Source: Jackrogersella multiformis (lineage: Eukaryota; Ascomycota; Sordariomycetes; Xylariales; Hypoxylaceae). From it: 64,000 nucleotides of DNA. Location of the stretch: assembly GCA_902806575.1 (NCBI GenBank), contig CADCXD010000018.1, positions 2,728,001-2,792,000 of the forward strand, written 5' to 3'. Below the pieces are notes generated by a model. It saw nothing but the letters and a program-made list of their open reading frames with translations, did no database searches and was not told the DNA's origin. A program made the position numbers and the translations under genes. Below are positions 11,604-23,274 of this stretch, piece by piece (position 1 is the stretch's first letter; each line of letters opens with the position of its first letter).

Positions 11604-13914
11604 TTAGTCTGCTTTAATAGCGCTGTAATATCACAAGTTAGCAACCTGAACCGAGTTCAATGACATTTAATACATGTCAGATCTGAATTAACTTACCCGT
11701 ATATCCTCCTAACAAAAGCGTAGGCCGTTAGGAAGCCCACGGTACCGGTCAGAAGCCCGTATACACAGCAAGCCATGAAGCTATAGGTGAAGAACAGCAT
11801 GGAGCTTACAAAGCCCGTTATGTGTAGATTGGCAAAGTAGTACCATACGCAGTACAGGAACACCCACACGGCGCTCCCGCCACCGACCAGGAAGGACTGC
11901 CACCACCAGTGGTAGTTTTCCGAGCACAACTGTACGTAGATGGTCACGACCGTGACCTCGGCGATGGTGAGGATCAGGATGACGGACACGACAGCCAAGA
12001 AGCCAAAGACATAGTAGTAGCCGCTCTTATCCTGCCAGAGCGACTGGAAGACGAAGAGCAGCTCTATGAAGATGACAGCAAACGGAACTAGGCCGGCTAG
12101 GAATATCGACTGCAGGCTCTTGGCGTACCATGCTTGATTCGGAACCTGTCGAGGGATGCTGGCAGTCTTGGTAGGATGCTCCCAAGCACCAGTGCGTACA
12201 AAGCCGTACCAGGAGCCCAGGTAAACCAGCGGGACCTGAATGCAAAGCCACAGAAGCACGATCGCTATCAGCGTCCCAAATGGTATGGCAGTACTGGAAG
12301 CTTGCGCCCAGACGAAGAGATTTAATATGAAGATCATGCCGAAAAGGAGGCCCGGGAAGAGAAACGCCGTGACCAATGCGTTCTTCCCAAAGTCCTTACC
12401 GTCAAAAGTCTTATACACCTTCGCAGAGAAATAGCCAGAGAAGACGCCTGCAAAGACGAAGAGACCAATAGCGGCGCTGATAAAGCCTCCTCGGAAGCTA
12501 GGGTTTAGAATACCAATGGCGCTTAGCAAGACCAACCCAACAGCCATGAACAAGAGCTGCATCCCCGAACCAACGAGAGGCGCGAGTAGGTAGCCGTACT
12601 CCGGTTTCCTGAAGACATCCGCATGCAGTAGCTTCCAGCCCGTGACATCCTCAAGAGCCTCGTCATCGGATGAGATATCGGTTTCCTTGTCTGCCTCGCC
12701 TTCCTTCTCGAGGAGACCGAACCCAGCTTTCTCCGACTTGGGAGTGCGATTTCCCTTGCGCTTGATTCGCAGCTTGCCATCTTCGAGAGAACCTTCCTTG
12801 TATCCCTTGATATCGGACCTGATAGTCTTGGCCAAGATCATGAGTACGATACCGGTCAGGAGCCCACAAATGATCAGCGAGTTGACAATTGCTAGCCAGT
12901 GAATTCTAGAACCCTCCTCTGAGTTCACGAAATACAGATCCCAACGGCGGCCCCACTCGACCGACTCGTCTTCGCGGAAATACACCGAGTAAGAGTACGG
13001 GATAGTGATGGTGTCGTTATCGTCACCCTCCTCAATAGCTTCCGGGTAGTAGGACGAATGCGAATACTGCGACTGGAATTCAGTCGTCTTATTCGGGGCC
13101 ATATAGAGCTCGAAATGGTCCTCAACATCGTGAATGTTGGCAGGACATCCGTTCTCCCGTTTGACGTTCGCACTGACGCTCTTTGTATACACCTCGAAAC
13201 CAACCACCACTTTACCGCCTTTCTCTCCCGCTCGGCCTGGCGCTGTCCTGTATCGAATAACGACTGTATGGTGGTTGTTCAAGAGGTAGCGCGGCTTGCC
13301 CGTGCTCGACGAGTAATCTGTGAAGCCCAGCTTGAAACCCGCAGCGTAATACTTTCGCGACTTGTCGACGGTAACGAAGCTCGTGGCTCCCGGTAAATTG
13401 TCTACAATCCATTCAACCACATATCCTTCCTTGACCAACTCCTTGGCTCTCCTCAGATCTTTTCTTGTGACTTCTTGATTGCATAGGAAACTACATTCCT
13501 TATCCTGTCCCATCGTAAGATCAATGTCCGATGTCGTGATCCGGTCGCCACGAAGGACTTCCCCGAGATTGAGCGAGATACTCTGGCCACTCAACAGACC
13601 GGGACCGTGACTTTTACCCGTGGGTGGGCATACGAATGGTAGGTCGTAGTAGGCATATTGCAACTGCGTGTTATCGGAATATACTTTATTGACGAGCAAG
13701 GGAATATGTTCGTTTTCTTTGTAGCTCTTCACCGACCAGCCTATGTTCGCACAAACGCATTAGACGTCGCATACCTCTCTAACTGGGTGTGTCGTTGGCA
13801 TAGACCAGAAGAACACCTAGACTTTAGCTTACCGGGGATATAGAAAGCCTGAACCTGTGAGACGATCAAAGAAGGGAGCAGCCATTTAAGACTATTCCTC
13901 AAAGTCTTTCCCAT
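11604..13914 (-). CDS. EMP70: Transmembrane 9 superfamily protein (EMP70/nonaspanin)
   Basis: On the minus strand the exons are 13914-13833, 13740-11697 and 11622-11604, giving 714 residues. The first exon encodes a signal peptide (SLKWLLPSLIVSQVQA), then FYIPG; the intron leads into WSVKSYKENEHIPLLVNKV, a hallmark of the family. A lumenal domain of about 270 residues precedes nine hydrophobic helices from about residue 290 to the end. The terminal 19-nt exon (TTGCTAAC branch, TTACAG acceptor) adds AIKAD after RRIYG. It restores the C-terminal KxD/E COPI-binding motif of this family, which the continuous frame lacks because GTAAGT is followed directly by an in-frame stop. TM9 proteins act in Golgi/endosome sorting, adhesion and metal homeostasis. 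Confidence 0.93.
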
Positions 13915-14636
13915 ATTTGCGTGTGTTCCCCCTATCGCTATTGCGTCTCGGCATACATCAACTCGGTCGGTTTACACAGGTTATCGGAACTACCGGCTAA
14001 GATCTCGTCTTATATGATCGGCGGGGTCGTCAACCGGATTAGGAGGATTTACTATTTACGTCGCAATGAGGCTATCGTAAAATCCTACTTGGACTACAGC
14101 TGTTTCGGCTGTAAGAGAAACGCCACCAAGGAGTAAGATCGGAGGATCAACCCAAGCGATTGGGATTAGTGTGGTGAAACGAGTGTAAGTGGTACCTAGT
14201 ACCCGGACTGCCGGAGACCAAAATGCAAGGGATCTTTATTAAGCTGAAGACTGATGCTGACGCTGATGTTGTTCTAGTTCTGGTTCTGGTTGTGGTAGTG
14301 CTGCTGATCTTTACAGTAGGTACGTGTACACAGCGAAAACAAAAATGTTGACACGCGTAACTCTACCAGTGGTGTCGAATGGATAGAGGCGGTAGGGGGA
14401 GAAGTTATCGTTCGAGGCGCCAAACCAACGGAAAATAAGAAAAGAAGGCAAAGTGGAAGAGGCGCAGATATACGATAGACCCCTTGTTGTTATGTTACAG
14501 TACGAAGTACTTTGTACCTCAAGTACCCTCGGATGTATTACCTATCAATTTACGAGCTTCTAGTCCCTCGATTGCGTTACAATTGATTCTTGGCAGATTC
14601 CTAAACCTTGTCACCCATGTCTTTTAAAGTTGACTT

Positions 14637-14649
14637 CCCCCCCCCCCCC
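14637..14649. repeat. Poly-C tract (13 nt)
   Basis: An uninterrupted run of 13 C on the plus strand in non-coding DNA. Confidence 0.9.
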
Positions 14650-14795
14650 GGCTAGCTCCGCATGCCTCCGAACCTTCAATGCAAATTTAGGTGGTAGTCA
14701 AGAGCCAGCTGTTGTTTATGGCCGGTCACGAGGAAGGCCCTTATCTTATGCGTACCTACCTAGGATACTATTACCTACCACCCTCGGAACTACCA

Positions 14796-14890
14796 CTATG
14801 TATAGTAATACATGTATAGTATTATACACACTATACACATATTAAACCTGTATAGTATCGGTATAGTCGTGTATGTTATACCGTATAATA
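14796..14890. repeat. Cluster of short TATAG/CTATA inverted repeats
   Basis: Repeated GTATAG and CTATAC units in both orientations (for example GTATAGTATTATAC and ACACTATACAC) could form several overlapping small hairpins. The segment is strongly AT-rich, and no coding potential is seen. Confidence 0.6.
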
Positions 14891-15522
14891 TAATACCATA
14901 GTAACTTTCTGAACCCTACACCCTACTATGTAATATTAGTATGTAGGAGGCACACTTGAGAAAACATACGTGACAACCCATACCCTAGGTAGGTACGTAA
15001 CAAGGGTTAACCTATAACATATCTAAATATAGGCACATGCCGAACTACCTAGTACATATTTGCTGGTTTATATTTCCAACTATTCAGGTGAATCTGTCAG
15101 CAAGGCATTAACGTCTCTGTCGAAACTCAATAACTTTGACACAGACGAAGGTGTGCCTCGTGATCTTAGGTACGGAACATGGGATCTTCTGAGCTGAATG
15201 TTATACTCAGCTTACCGAGGTAATTATTATCTTTGATACCTACCTAGGTACCTAATCTTCAAGTTCCCTTCCCCAGCCGCAAGGAAATAGTCCATAAGGA
15301 AATAATGTACTCAGTCAATGTAGGTAATTCAAGCGGGAGCGGACACAAGCTTAGGCAAAATCCAAAATTCAAAATCTCGTGTCCAGGTATTTACAAATGA
15401 TTATAATGCTAATGCAACATTAGGGTATAATTCTCCGCATGCTATGCAATAAACCCAAACTGGTCATTCCCATCGTATGTTTCTATATACAATCCAGTTC
15501 ACATGTCTCCTCTTTTCTTTTT

Positions 15523-18500
15523 TTACAGGTTGATAATATCCAGCTCCGAGAAGTCTGGAGGTGCCCGGCCGTAGACAACCCGCACTTTGCTGTCGAGGGC
15601 TGTGCCTTCGTTGGAAATCCAAATGTGCTCGCTGAACTCTTTCGTTCTCCTTATCTCGTCATCGCTAACGCCGATATCGTCACGGGGAATCCAGACCGTT
15701 GGCCGTCTTGCACGGAGGGCCGAGTGCATGAACGCACGCCTCACAAGCACATCTCTTTCCTCCGGCGTGAGATCCTCTATTTCATCGTGGAAATCGCCGT
15801 ATAGGGCATCGCCAATGGCCTTCTGCGCTTCCAAATCCTTCTGTCGGCGAATCTCGCGATACTTGTGAACACGATTGATTCCCTTTCCGGCCATGCCAAA
15901 AGTACGGTCGTAAGTACTTTTGCCGCCACGAGCCGCGCCACGAGCCGCCCAGGTACCAGCGCGGACAACGCCTTTAATAGGCTTAGAATTGGTGAATTTG
16001 TTACCTCGTTCGGTCTTGTCAATAGTACCGTCCATAGAGTTGTGTGGGGTTCCATCCTCGCGAGGGGTTGGCGGGTCCTCTTTCATATCATCGGCGTAGT
16101 CGGCAAGGCCGAAACGGCGATCCTGAGCGCGTTGGAATGCTTCGTCCCGAAGTACTGCTTCGTCTTCGAAAGTAATAGGTAAATACCGGAATAACGGTCC
16201 GAACGACCTATTAAGGAGGACTTGGTAGATGAAGGTGAGGAAGATCGAGACAATCATAATGATCGCTTGTGGTACACATGCGACTTCGCCATCTTGATCT
16301 CGAACCAGGAAAAATAAGCCGACAAGACAGAGTTCCATCACGTAAAGCCCTGTAAAGGTCTGGTTGATAGCTTGTGGATAAAGCACGCCACCGGTGTCGA
16401 TAGTGAAGCGGGTCACATATATCATGCTGTACCTGTTCGCCATCCAGAGGAGACTAAAGGTGATGATCGCAAAGATAGAGATGATTGGGGTGACGACGGA
16501 GTAGATCAACGCGATGCAGGCGAAGTTCGTGTACACGGGAAAATACGATCCCCAGTTCACCTCGGGCAACTTGGTCTGGGTGGACCACTTGTTTCGGGCC
16601 GTAGTGTTCGTAAGTTTCGCGATGACATACCAGTTCAGGAGAGCCCCGATTTGCAACAATGTACCTGAGCTCACAGAAAGAGATTGTAGAATCATGTAAG
16701 AGAAGAAGTAATTAGCCGCCTTTGGGAGGTTTTCTGCCAAAAGATCCGCAACGCCCGTTGGGTTGTTTGCTAGGCTCTCCAGCGTCTGGAGCACGCCAGT
16801 GGCTAAAGAAACAACCAGAAAGACTTGAACGAAAAGGAATGCAAAGTAGAACTTTTGTACTGTTTCTGATTTCTGGGCCCCTGTCTTGGCTCCTTTAAAG
16901 CCAGCAAGGAAGCCCATCAAGATCGGTACCAACCAAAGAAGTAGAGCAAGTATAACGGCGGGCAGAACACCAGCGACACCTGAGACTATATTGTGGATAG
17001 TCTTGTTCTCGTCGATAAAAGCCAACCACGGGAATTCGTCTGTTAAAGTGCTGACTTGAGAGATCGAGGATGTGAAAGCGACCGGGAACGCCCATAGCAA
17101 AATCATACCAGCCACAATAGCCACGGCGAGGCCAGTTCGAAGCCACTCAGACCACCAGCTAAGGGCCATATTTTCCCATAGCACGTCGTCGGGAGAGATC
17201 TCCACAGTTCGGGGAGCCATATGTCTTGGAACATGATGGATAGCACTCTGGCAAGCCATATGGGCGGCAACTTGGTGGTTGAACTGAATAAATGCAGACT
17301 TCATGAGTGGATACCGCTCTGGGTTTTTCTGATCGATATCGATCTCTAGGTTAAGCCGTGCCAATTCTCGTCTGCACCAGTAAATAGTATCAACCTTTTT
17401 GTTGAGAAAGGGAAGCCCAGGCAGCCACGAAGGCGTCCACTCAAAGATTGCAAGACGGTGGGTTGGTCGTTTGGACTTCTTAAGCCACTTCTCCCATTCG
17501 GCCCCAACATCTTGCTCCTCTTTCCATTCCTCATTGTAGGCTTTGGGATAATCCACAGGCGAGAGCTCCTCACCGCCAAGGAACGGAATGCAAGACTTAA
17601 GCGTTTCAAGAAATGTTTTCTCATTTTTCTTCTTGGTTTGAAAGATGTCGTCATCATATCCTTGGGGCACAGGAGACGCATATCCACCTTCAGGGGGTTT
17701 CCAGAATTGATACCATCGTGTGGGTTCGTTGTCTTGCATAGCCTCAAGATTAGTAGCCTTTCGGGTAGTATTTCCTAAGTGTCGCATTTCGACGCTCTCC
17801 CTCTTAAGCATCGAATGTTGAGAGATGGTAGAGCCATTGTGGGAATGGAGCGCTTCCGCCGCGGGCATTCCCATTACGCGATTTTCGCTCTGAAACGACG
17901 GTCTCGGTAGGTCCTTCTCTTCCGGCAGCTGTATATGGCGGCGATCTGATCCACGGTTAGGCGATCCTATCGCGACAAAGCCGTTCGTCGTTTCGACTTG
18001 ATGGTCGATGCCGCGCGTGATATTCTTGGTGCCCCCCAAAATCTCTTGCCCGGTCCTACCTATAACATTGACACCCTTTCCAATTCCACCGGTCACCTTC
18101 GACAATCCAGCCACCATGTTGTGTCCGGTGGATGGCCTAGCATTATCGGGTCGCGATTCAAGCTCAAGCTCAGCCTCAACTTCAGCCTCGGCATCAACCA
18201 CATCATGTGGCACCTCATGCCGGTCACCGCTGCTTAGACCCTGACCATTCTCAGCTTGTATTTTTGCCGCGTCATCCTCTCTCTTTTGCCGCTCAAGTTT
18301 CTCCTCCTTGGTGGGACGGTGGGATTTGGATGCTCTACGCGCCCGCTTCTCATCCTGCTCCCTCTTCTTTAGTTGTGCTGTCTTGGCCATTCGAATGAGC
18401 TCTGTCTGAGCTTCCTCCAGCTGCCTATGTATCTGCTCACGTTTGGTGATCTTGTCCAAAAGATGTGTCAAGTCCCGCGTGAGATATACATTTCGAAGGC

Positions 18501-19396
18501 CTCCCGGAAACACATCAAAGAGGCCTCTGAGTGCCTCTTCTGTAAGCCACTTGTCGGGAATACCGCTCACCAAAACGGTCGTGGCGGAGGCCCTTAGACG
18601 GTGCTCGGCGGTCGTTAACCAATCCTGACGAATCTTGATGTAAATCCTCAGCTCGGTAAAGAAGACACCGCAAACCCATATGATGACCAACACGGCCAGA
18701 ACAAGATGCGCCCAGTACCTGTTAGTCTGATCCTTCCTCACGTTTCCCCAGGCCAGGGTGTCCAATCCAGTGATGTTGGACCTCGGAGCGCTTGGATCGC
18801 TATAATCGGCGCCTAGGGGGTCGGTAGAGTTGACGCCATCGCCGTCTTCGGTACTGTTCGATGAGAAGTTGCGACTAATTCCACCGATATAATTAATTGG
18901 CACTAGGATTGGGATTATAACCAAGGCCATAGGAATAAATATGACAAGGAGGGTCTTTAAATATCGCAGGAAGAAGTAGGCGTCCAGACCACATTTCTTG
19001 ATAATGTCACGGTCTTTGAATCGGAGTAAAGTGCTAACCAAGCCCCATGGGCTACTCGGGGGAGGCTCGGTTCGTTCTCGTTCGGGTACAAGATATGTTT
19101 TAGGCTTGCTGTGATGATAAATATGTTAAAATGAAGTTTGATAGATAAATGGTGGGTTGGAGGGGGAAGGGATGTTCATACAAGATCCTAGATAACTTGT
19201 TTCTCAATACCAAGAAAAACCCCGTCTGGACGCCAAAGACTATCAACGAAACATTGAGGGCGGTAACGAATGCTATCAGGGTGATGCCCTGGTTGCGCTG
19301 GGCACTACCGGTATCTATCAAGTATTTCTTAGCATCACGCGCAGATGAAGGTCATTCGAGACGACAATATCGCAACTTACCACTACTGTCCGTCAT
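15523..19396 (-). CDS. Csc1/OSCA/TMEM63-type osmosensitive calcium-permeable channel
   Basis: Minus-strand exons 19396-19381 (16 nt with the ATG), 19314-19182 and 19108-15523 give 1,244 residues. The frame runs MTDSSD, TGSAQRNQGITLIAFV (first membrane helix), RIFKPKTYLVPERER, and on into the large exon. The three-part RSN1_TM, PHM7 cytosolic and DUF221 arrangement is visible. There are helices at about 100-125 and 182-202, a long charged cytosolic region (about 210-560, coiled and Lys/Glu-rich with a polar insertion), FIQFNHQVAAHMACQSA, then a cluster of helices (LAVAIVAGMILLWAFPVAF, NYFFSYMILQSL, TFTGLYVMELCLVGLFFLV). The C-terminal 200 residues are hydrophilic. Family members are mechanosensitive cation channels at the plasma membrane or in ER-linked membranes. 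The large cytosolic insertion lengthens it well beyond the yeast Csc1 size. Confidence 0.9.
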
Positions 19397-20854
19397 GGTC
19401 GTTATCGTAGTTGGTATCCGACCTCAATTACCAACTCGAGATATATCTTATGATGCCGACCTCATAAGTAGGCGTAACGAGCGGAGGTGAAGTAGAGAGA
19501 AGATGGAATGAAGTCCGGGACTACAAGAAACTATGGATACGTTCTCTTGTCTTGACGATGAAACCTGTATGTTGTTGTAAGGATCGTAAATGGCAAATAC
19601 TACGAAAGATTCAATATAAATCCAGGGAAGAACAAAATATCCACAGGTAGAGACGAAGGTGTAGACGAAGGTGTAGAAGATAATTGAAGAAAAGGGACAA
19701 AAGACATGGTTCGGATTTGTGGTCGTCGCTCCAAACAGCTGGATTGACAGGTGGAGAGGAGAACGGGCGGCTAGATTGGGTTGGAGAGAGAAGCTATATC
19801 AATTTAGTGGGAGGCCTTGTACCGAATAATTGATGGGCACGATGCCTGGGTGCGTCACGACTAGCATTGAAAATCATTGAAAACATTAAAAACTTGGATA
19901 TAGGGAAACACAAGTATATTGTTGTACCCTGGGTACATCCAAAATGACGGCAAAGGCAAGCCGATAAGAGGTACCACCCCTTGTAAGTGGTACAAGATCT
20001 GCATACAGCAGATTATCTTTAATGACTGTTGGCATCCAATCGTGACACATGTATGGCCATTTGATTGATCCATGACAAAAAAACTGCAACCGCGACGTCA
20101 GAGGCACCCGCTTGGCGAATCTTGTCAAATGTAACCCCTGAGATTCTCCACTTGTTTATCCCAATTAAGCTGCCGTAATGCCAAGGCTGCTTCATATTCT
20201 TCATCAAGTAGCGGAAAAATCGGCTGTCATTGGCCCTCATTCACGCGCGGCTGTTCCAATTTCCTCCCCTGTCGAACACAACACCTCAGTGTTTGCTTTT
20301 ATTAGATTCACGATACGCTTAAGGCGCTTGGAATCCGCAATTCTTTTAAGACACGACAGCCAGTAGTTCGGATTCTAGAACGCACACTGAGATCCCTTGA
20401 GAATTCTAAAAGCCGTAAGGCAAACGACCTGGGAAGTTGGTCTGGAATTCTTTGAGTTCTTAGTGGAGCAGCTTGAGCACAGCTTGCTAGGCCGGTATGG
20501 GTTAGATCCATTCTTTATTTCAGCTAGAAAATGATCTTCTAAGACAGCAAGGTTCGCTTACAAGCATTTGATACATAGAACATTCCAATTTACAATTAGC
20601 CAAGACGAAGATAAACAGCGCATTGTCAGCAGAGTTTAACCTTGGAAATTAGATATCATCGCAAGATAGGGAGACCCATGTCTTCAAGTAAACCTTCTCT
20701 CATAAGGTTTTATTCCTATTCACCAGGTATGTGATGATACCTAGGTACATATCCGCGAAGATGATTGTATCTTTAGTCATATGTACAACCTTCGCCTCAT
20801 GGAACGACTCCCTTACACTCCATGAGTAGCGAATAAAGATTCACGTGGGAAACC
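19397..20854. other. Divergent promoter region (channel / MT-A70 methyltransferase)
   Basis: 1.46 kb between two divergent genes. It includes the 5' UTR of the channel gene with GAAGGTGTAGAC direct repeats near 19653-19678. No credible ORF or RNA gene was found. Confidence 0.5.
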
Positions 20855-21925
20855 ATGGCCTTAGACACAGTTCTGCTTTATGAACCCGCCTCTTGCCTGC
20901 TGTTCGAGAGCTCAGATAAATCCGTCGTCCTAATAGACGTGCCTCGCTCTATCGAAGAAGCTCAGCTATTACCAGGTCAGGCCATCAAAAGGAGTATCAT
21001 TTCGTCGAGCCCTGTTGAACGACCATGGAAAACACCCGAACCCAAGAAAGGATTGGGTCAATCAGCATCGCCTTCTACGACGATAGCCGAGTTGATGACT
21101 CTAGAAAGTGTCAAGGCCGCACTTCAAGAGATCAAACATGACTATGAAGGGCCGTGGTGCCTACCACGTGTGTTAGGAAACACAAATAAAGCCAGTAATG
21201 ATGAGTTACCTTTTGAAGAGCCACGCAAAAGGAAGCAAATTTCGGATAGCAAGGAGATCGACCTCGTCCTGGACCCTTATATTCCAGACCAGTCACGATA
21301 TCTTCTCGGGACCATAGAATCTCAGCGGGAGATGTTCCTAGCAGATGCCCCCTTATTTGATCTAATAGTTCTTGATCCGCCGTGGCCCAGTCGATCTGTG
21401 AAGCGGAAACGTAATAGTTACACAACAGCCTACGGCATGCAAGAAGCCAGAGAACTTTTATCCCAGATACCTGTCGCATCACACCTGAGTCCCGACGGCC
21501 TTGTGGCTATATGGGTCACTAACAAGGCAGCAGTTACCGACCTACTAACATCGCCTTGTGGAATATTCTCGGAATGGGGCTTAGAGCTTATCGGTGAATG
21601 GGTATGGCTAAAGATCACGAGTTCTGGCGAGCCTGTCGTCGACGTAGAAGCGCAGTGGAGGAAGCCATGGGAGCGGTTGTTGCTTGGTAGGAAGAGGGGC
21701 GGTACCCCAAAAGCGCCGATTCCGACGAAGGTGATTATGGGAGTTCCGGATATCCATTCAAGGAAGCCGAATCTGAAGCCTCTATTTCAGGACATGCTGC
21801 CTGAGAACTATAAAGGTCTAGAGGTGTTTGCAAGGAACCTTACTGCCGGCTGGTGGAGTTGGGGAAACCAAGTGCTGCATTTTCAACAAAGACACCATTG
21901 GGTAGAGGCGGCAGATCATGAATAG
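20855..21925 (+). CDS. MT-A70 family adenine methyltransferase, METTL4-like
   Basis: An intronless 356-residue frame. The catalytic DPPW motif is at residues 174-177 in the context LIVLDPPWPSRSVKRKRN, followed by the conserved GLVAIWVTNKAAV, GEWVWLKIT, WRKPWERLLLGR and KPLFQDMLPENYKGLEVFARNLTAGWWSWGNQVL blocks (listed separately as seen along the protein). This order and the NLTAGWWSWGNQ ending match METTL4, the MT-A70 branch reported to methylate adenine N6 in snRNA (U2) and possibly DNA. It differs from the METTL3/METTL14 (Ime4/Kar4) branches. The N-terminal 90 residues are variable. The SAM-binding and DPPW elements look intact. Confidence 0.9.
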   Translation: MALDTVLLYEPASCLLFESSDKSVVLIDVPRSIEEAQLLPGQAIKRSIISSSPVERPWKTPEPKKGLGQSASPSTTIAELMTLESVKAALQEIKHDYEGPWCLPRVLGNTNKASNDELPFEEPRKRKQISDSKEIDLVLDPYIPDQSRYLLGTIESQREMFLADAPLFDLIVLDPPWPSRSVKRKRNSYTTAYGMQEARELLSQIPVASHLSPDGLVAIWVTNKAAVTDLLTSPCGIFSEWGLELIGEWVWLKITSSGEPVVDVEAQWRKPWERLLLGRKRGGTPKAPIPTKVIMGVPDIHSRKPNLKPLFQDMLPENYKGLEVFARNLTAGWWSWGNQVLHFQQRHHWVEAADHE

Positions 21926-22068
21926 CAATATACATACAATGCGGCCCAAGTCTCTATTCAGTGTCTTGCATCACAACGCGTATATTATACGCACTCGGGG
22001 TTTCTATAGTCGTACAGCCGCCCCGTAGATTCCAGGCGGGCAGAACCACCTTTAAGTCTGGATTTATC
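21926..22068. other. Short convergent intergenic
   Basis: Only 143 nt separate the stops of two convergent genes, so their 3' UTRs probably overlap. Confidence 0.6.
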
Positions 22069-22733
22069 TTAATTATTTTCTGCCTTCCCTCCTCGGTCGT
22101 CCTTCTTCCCCTCCGTGAACTTCGGGTCCAGCTTCCTATCGTTGGACCACTCGCCCTCCCTCAAGACCTTCCGTGCCTGCTTCCTAAGTTCCTTCCTCTC
22201 GGGCGGGGCGGGCGCCCGGTCTCTCAGCGGGAACGTGCCCTTCTCCTCGAGCTGCTTGTGCCAGGCCTCCTGGGTCTTCTGCGTGTCGTACCGCTTCTCC
22301 ACCTGCGCCGGGTTCCACCGGGTCAGGTCCTCCGGCGGGTCGGGCCACGCGAACGGCCTCCGCAGCTCCACCGTCATGGTCTTTATCGGCGGCGGCCGGA
22401 AGATGCGGTGGTGCACGTCGGAGCGCCGCGGCAGCAGCTGCGATACTTGCGATCGCACCCCGAGCACGGGCACGTCGTAGGCGTGGAGCAGGTAGTCGCG
22501 CAGGTCGAGCTTGTTGAAGGTTAGGGGAACTCTGAAGGATGCGAAGTTTGCTGGCTGGGTTTCTCGTGGCCGTAGAAAGGTGATGGTGTGGTCAGGTCTA
22601 CGGTTGAGATTGGTGTTAGCTACCTAGAAAGCGGAAAGCGGAAATCGACATAGAGGTAGATGTAGATGCATCGAATAACATACAAGAATACTTTCTTCTT
22701 CCCCGTTCGGAATAATTGTGTTCTCGGCGCCAT
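22069..22733 (-). CDS. MRP20: Mitochondrial large ribosomal subunit protein uL23m
   Basis: Minus-strand exons 22733-22684 and 22597-22069 give 192 residues. The first 50-nt exon encodes MAPRTQLFRTGKKKVF. After splicing (GTATGT donor, CCGTAG acceptor) the frame continues LPDHTITFLRP, FRVPLTFNKLDLRDYLLHAYDVPVLGVRS. That is the L23 fold of mitoribosomal proteins: the strand-helix carrying the KLDLRDYL motif and the V-x-x-V-R-S strand. The C-terminal half is a mitochondria-specific basic extension (RRPFAWPDPPEDLTRW, then Lys/Glu-rich). uL23m lies at the polypeptide exit of the 54S subunit. The short first exon lies outside any long frame and is easy to miss. Confidence 0.88.
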
Positions 22734-23274
22734 TATGTCTCAATGGCGACCAGAGGTGCAATTCTCTATAATACTGTCCAGTAAAATAAAAAAAAGATTA
22801 TCTCGAACTCGAATTCGGCACATGCAATCCCATCAATTATCAATTCGATGCGTTCCACAGATCGGTGGATGAAAATTCCGCTATAGTGGCCCCACCTAAA
22901 CTCTACACAGTACATATACCTAAGGTACGTAGTATTATCCCGCGTGATTGGTCAATGTGCGTTAACGCTAATTGCGGGTAGTTGCGTAAGGCGTTTAGGT
23001 TTTGTAACCACAGAATATATTCAGTTCAATTGCTAGCAGGGCCACTGGCTTTAAGAGATACGCACGACGAACAGCATAATCATATTCATTTCCAAGGATA
23101 TTTTTGAGCCATATTTATTCATTCATATTTGATGGTCCAGGATCTTTTAGATCTTCTGGTTTCCCCCCTTTCTTTTTTAATACATTCGCAAGATTCTGTC
23201 ACATCCATTCATCCACCCGCACAGTAATCTCCTTTAAGTATAGCAAAGTATGTCTAGCTTCTAGCTTCTAGCTT
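22734..23274. other. Intergenic region
   Basis: 0.54 kb between two minus-strand genes: the promoter of uL23m and the 3' flank of the DJ-1-like gene. It includes a CTAGCTT direct repeat at about 23253-23278. No gene was seen. Confidence 0.5.

Larger units (their letters stand above)
13915..15522. other. Intergenic region with AT palindromes and a poly-C run
   Basis: 1.6 kb upstream of the nonaspanin gene and downstream of the Csc1-like gene. It holds a 13-base C run (14637-14649), dense TATAG/CTATA inverted repeats at 14796-14890, and TACCTAGG-type motifs near 14757, 14983 and 15240. Short frames (13921-14136, 14630-14845) look random. Confidence 0.5.
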
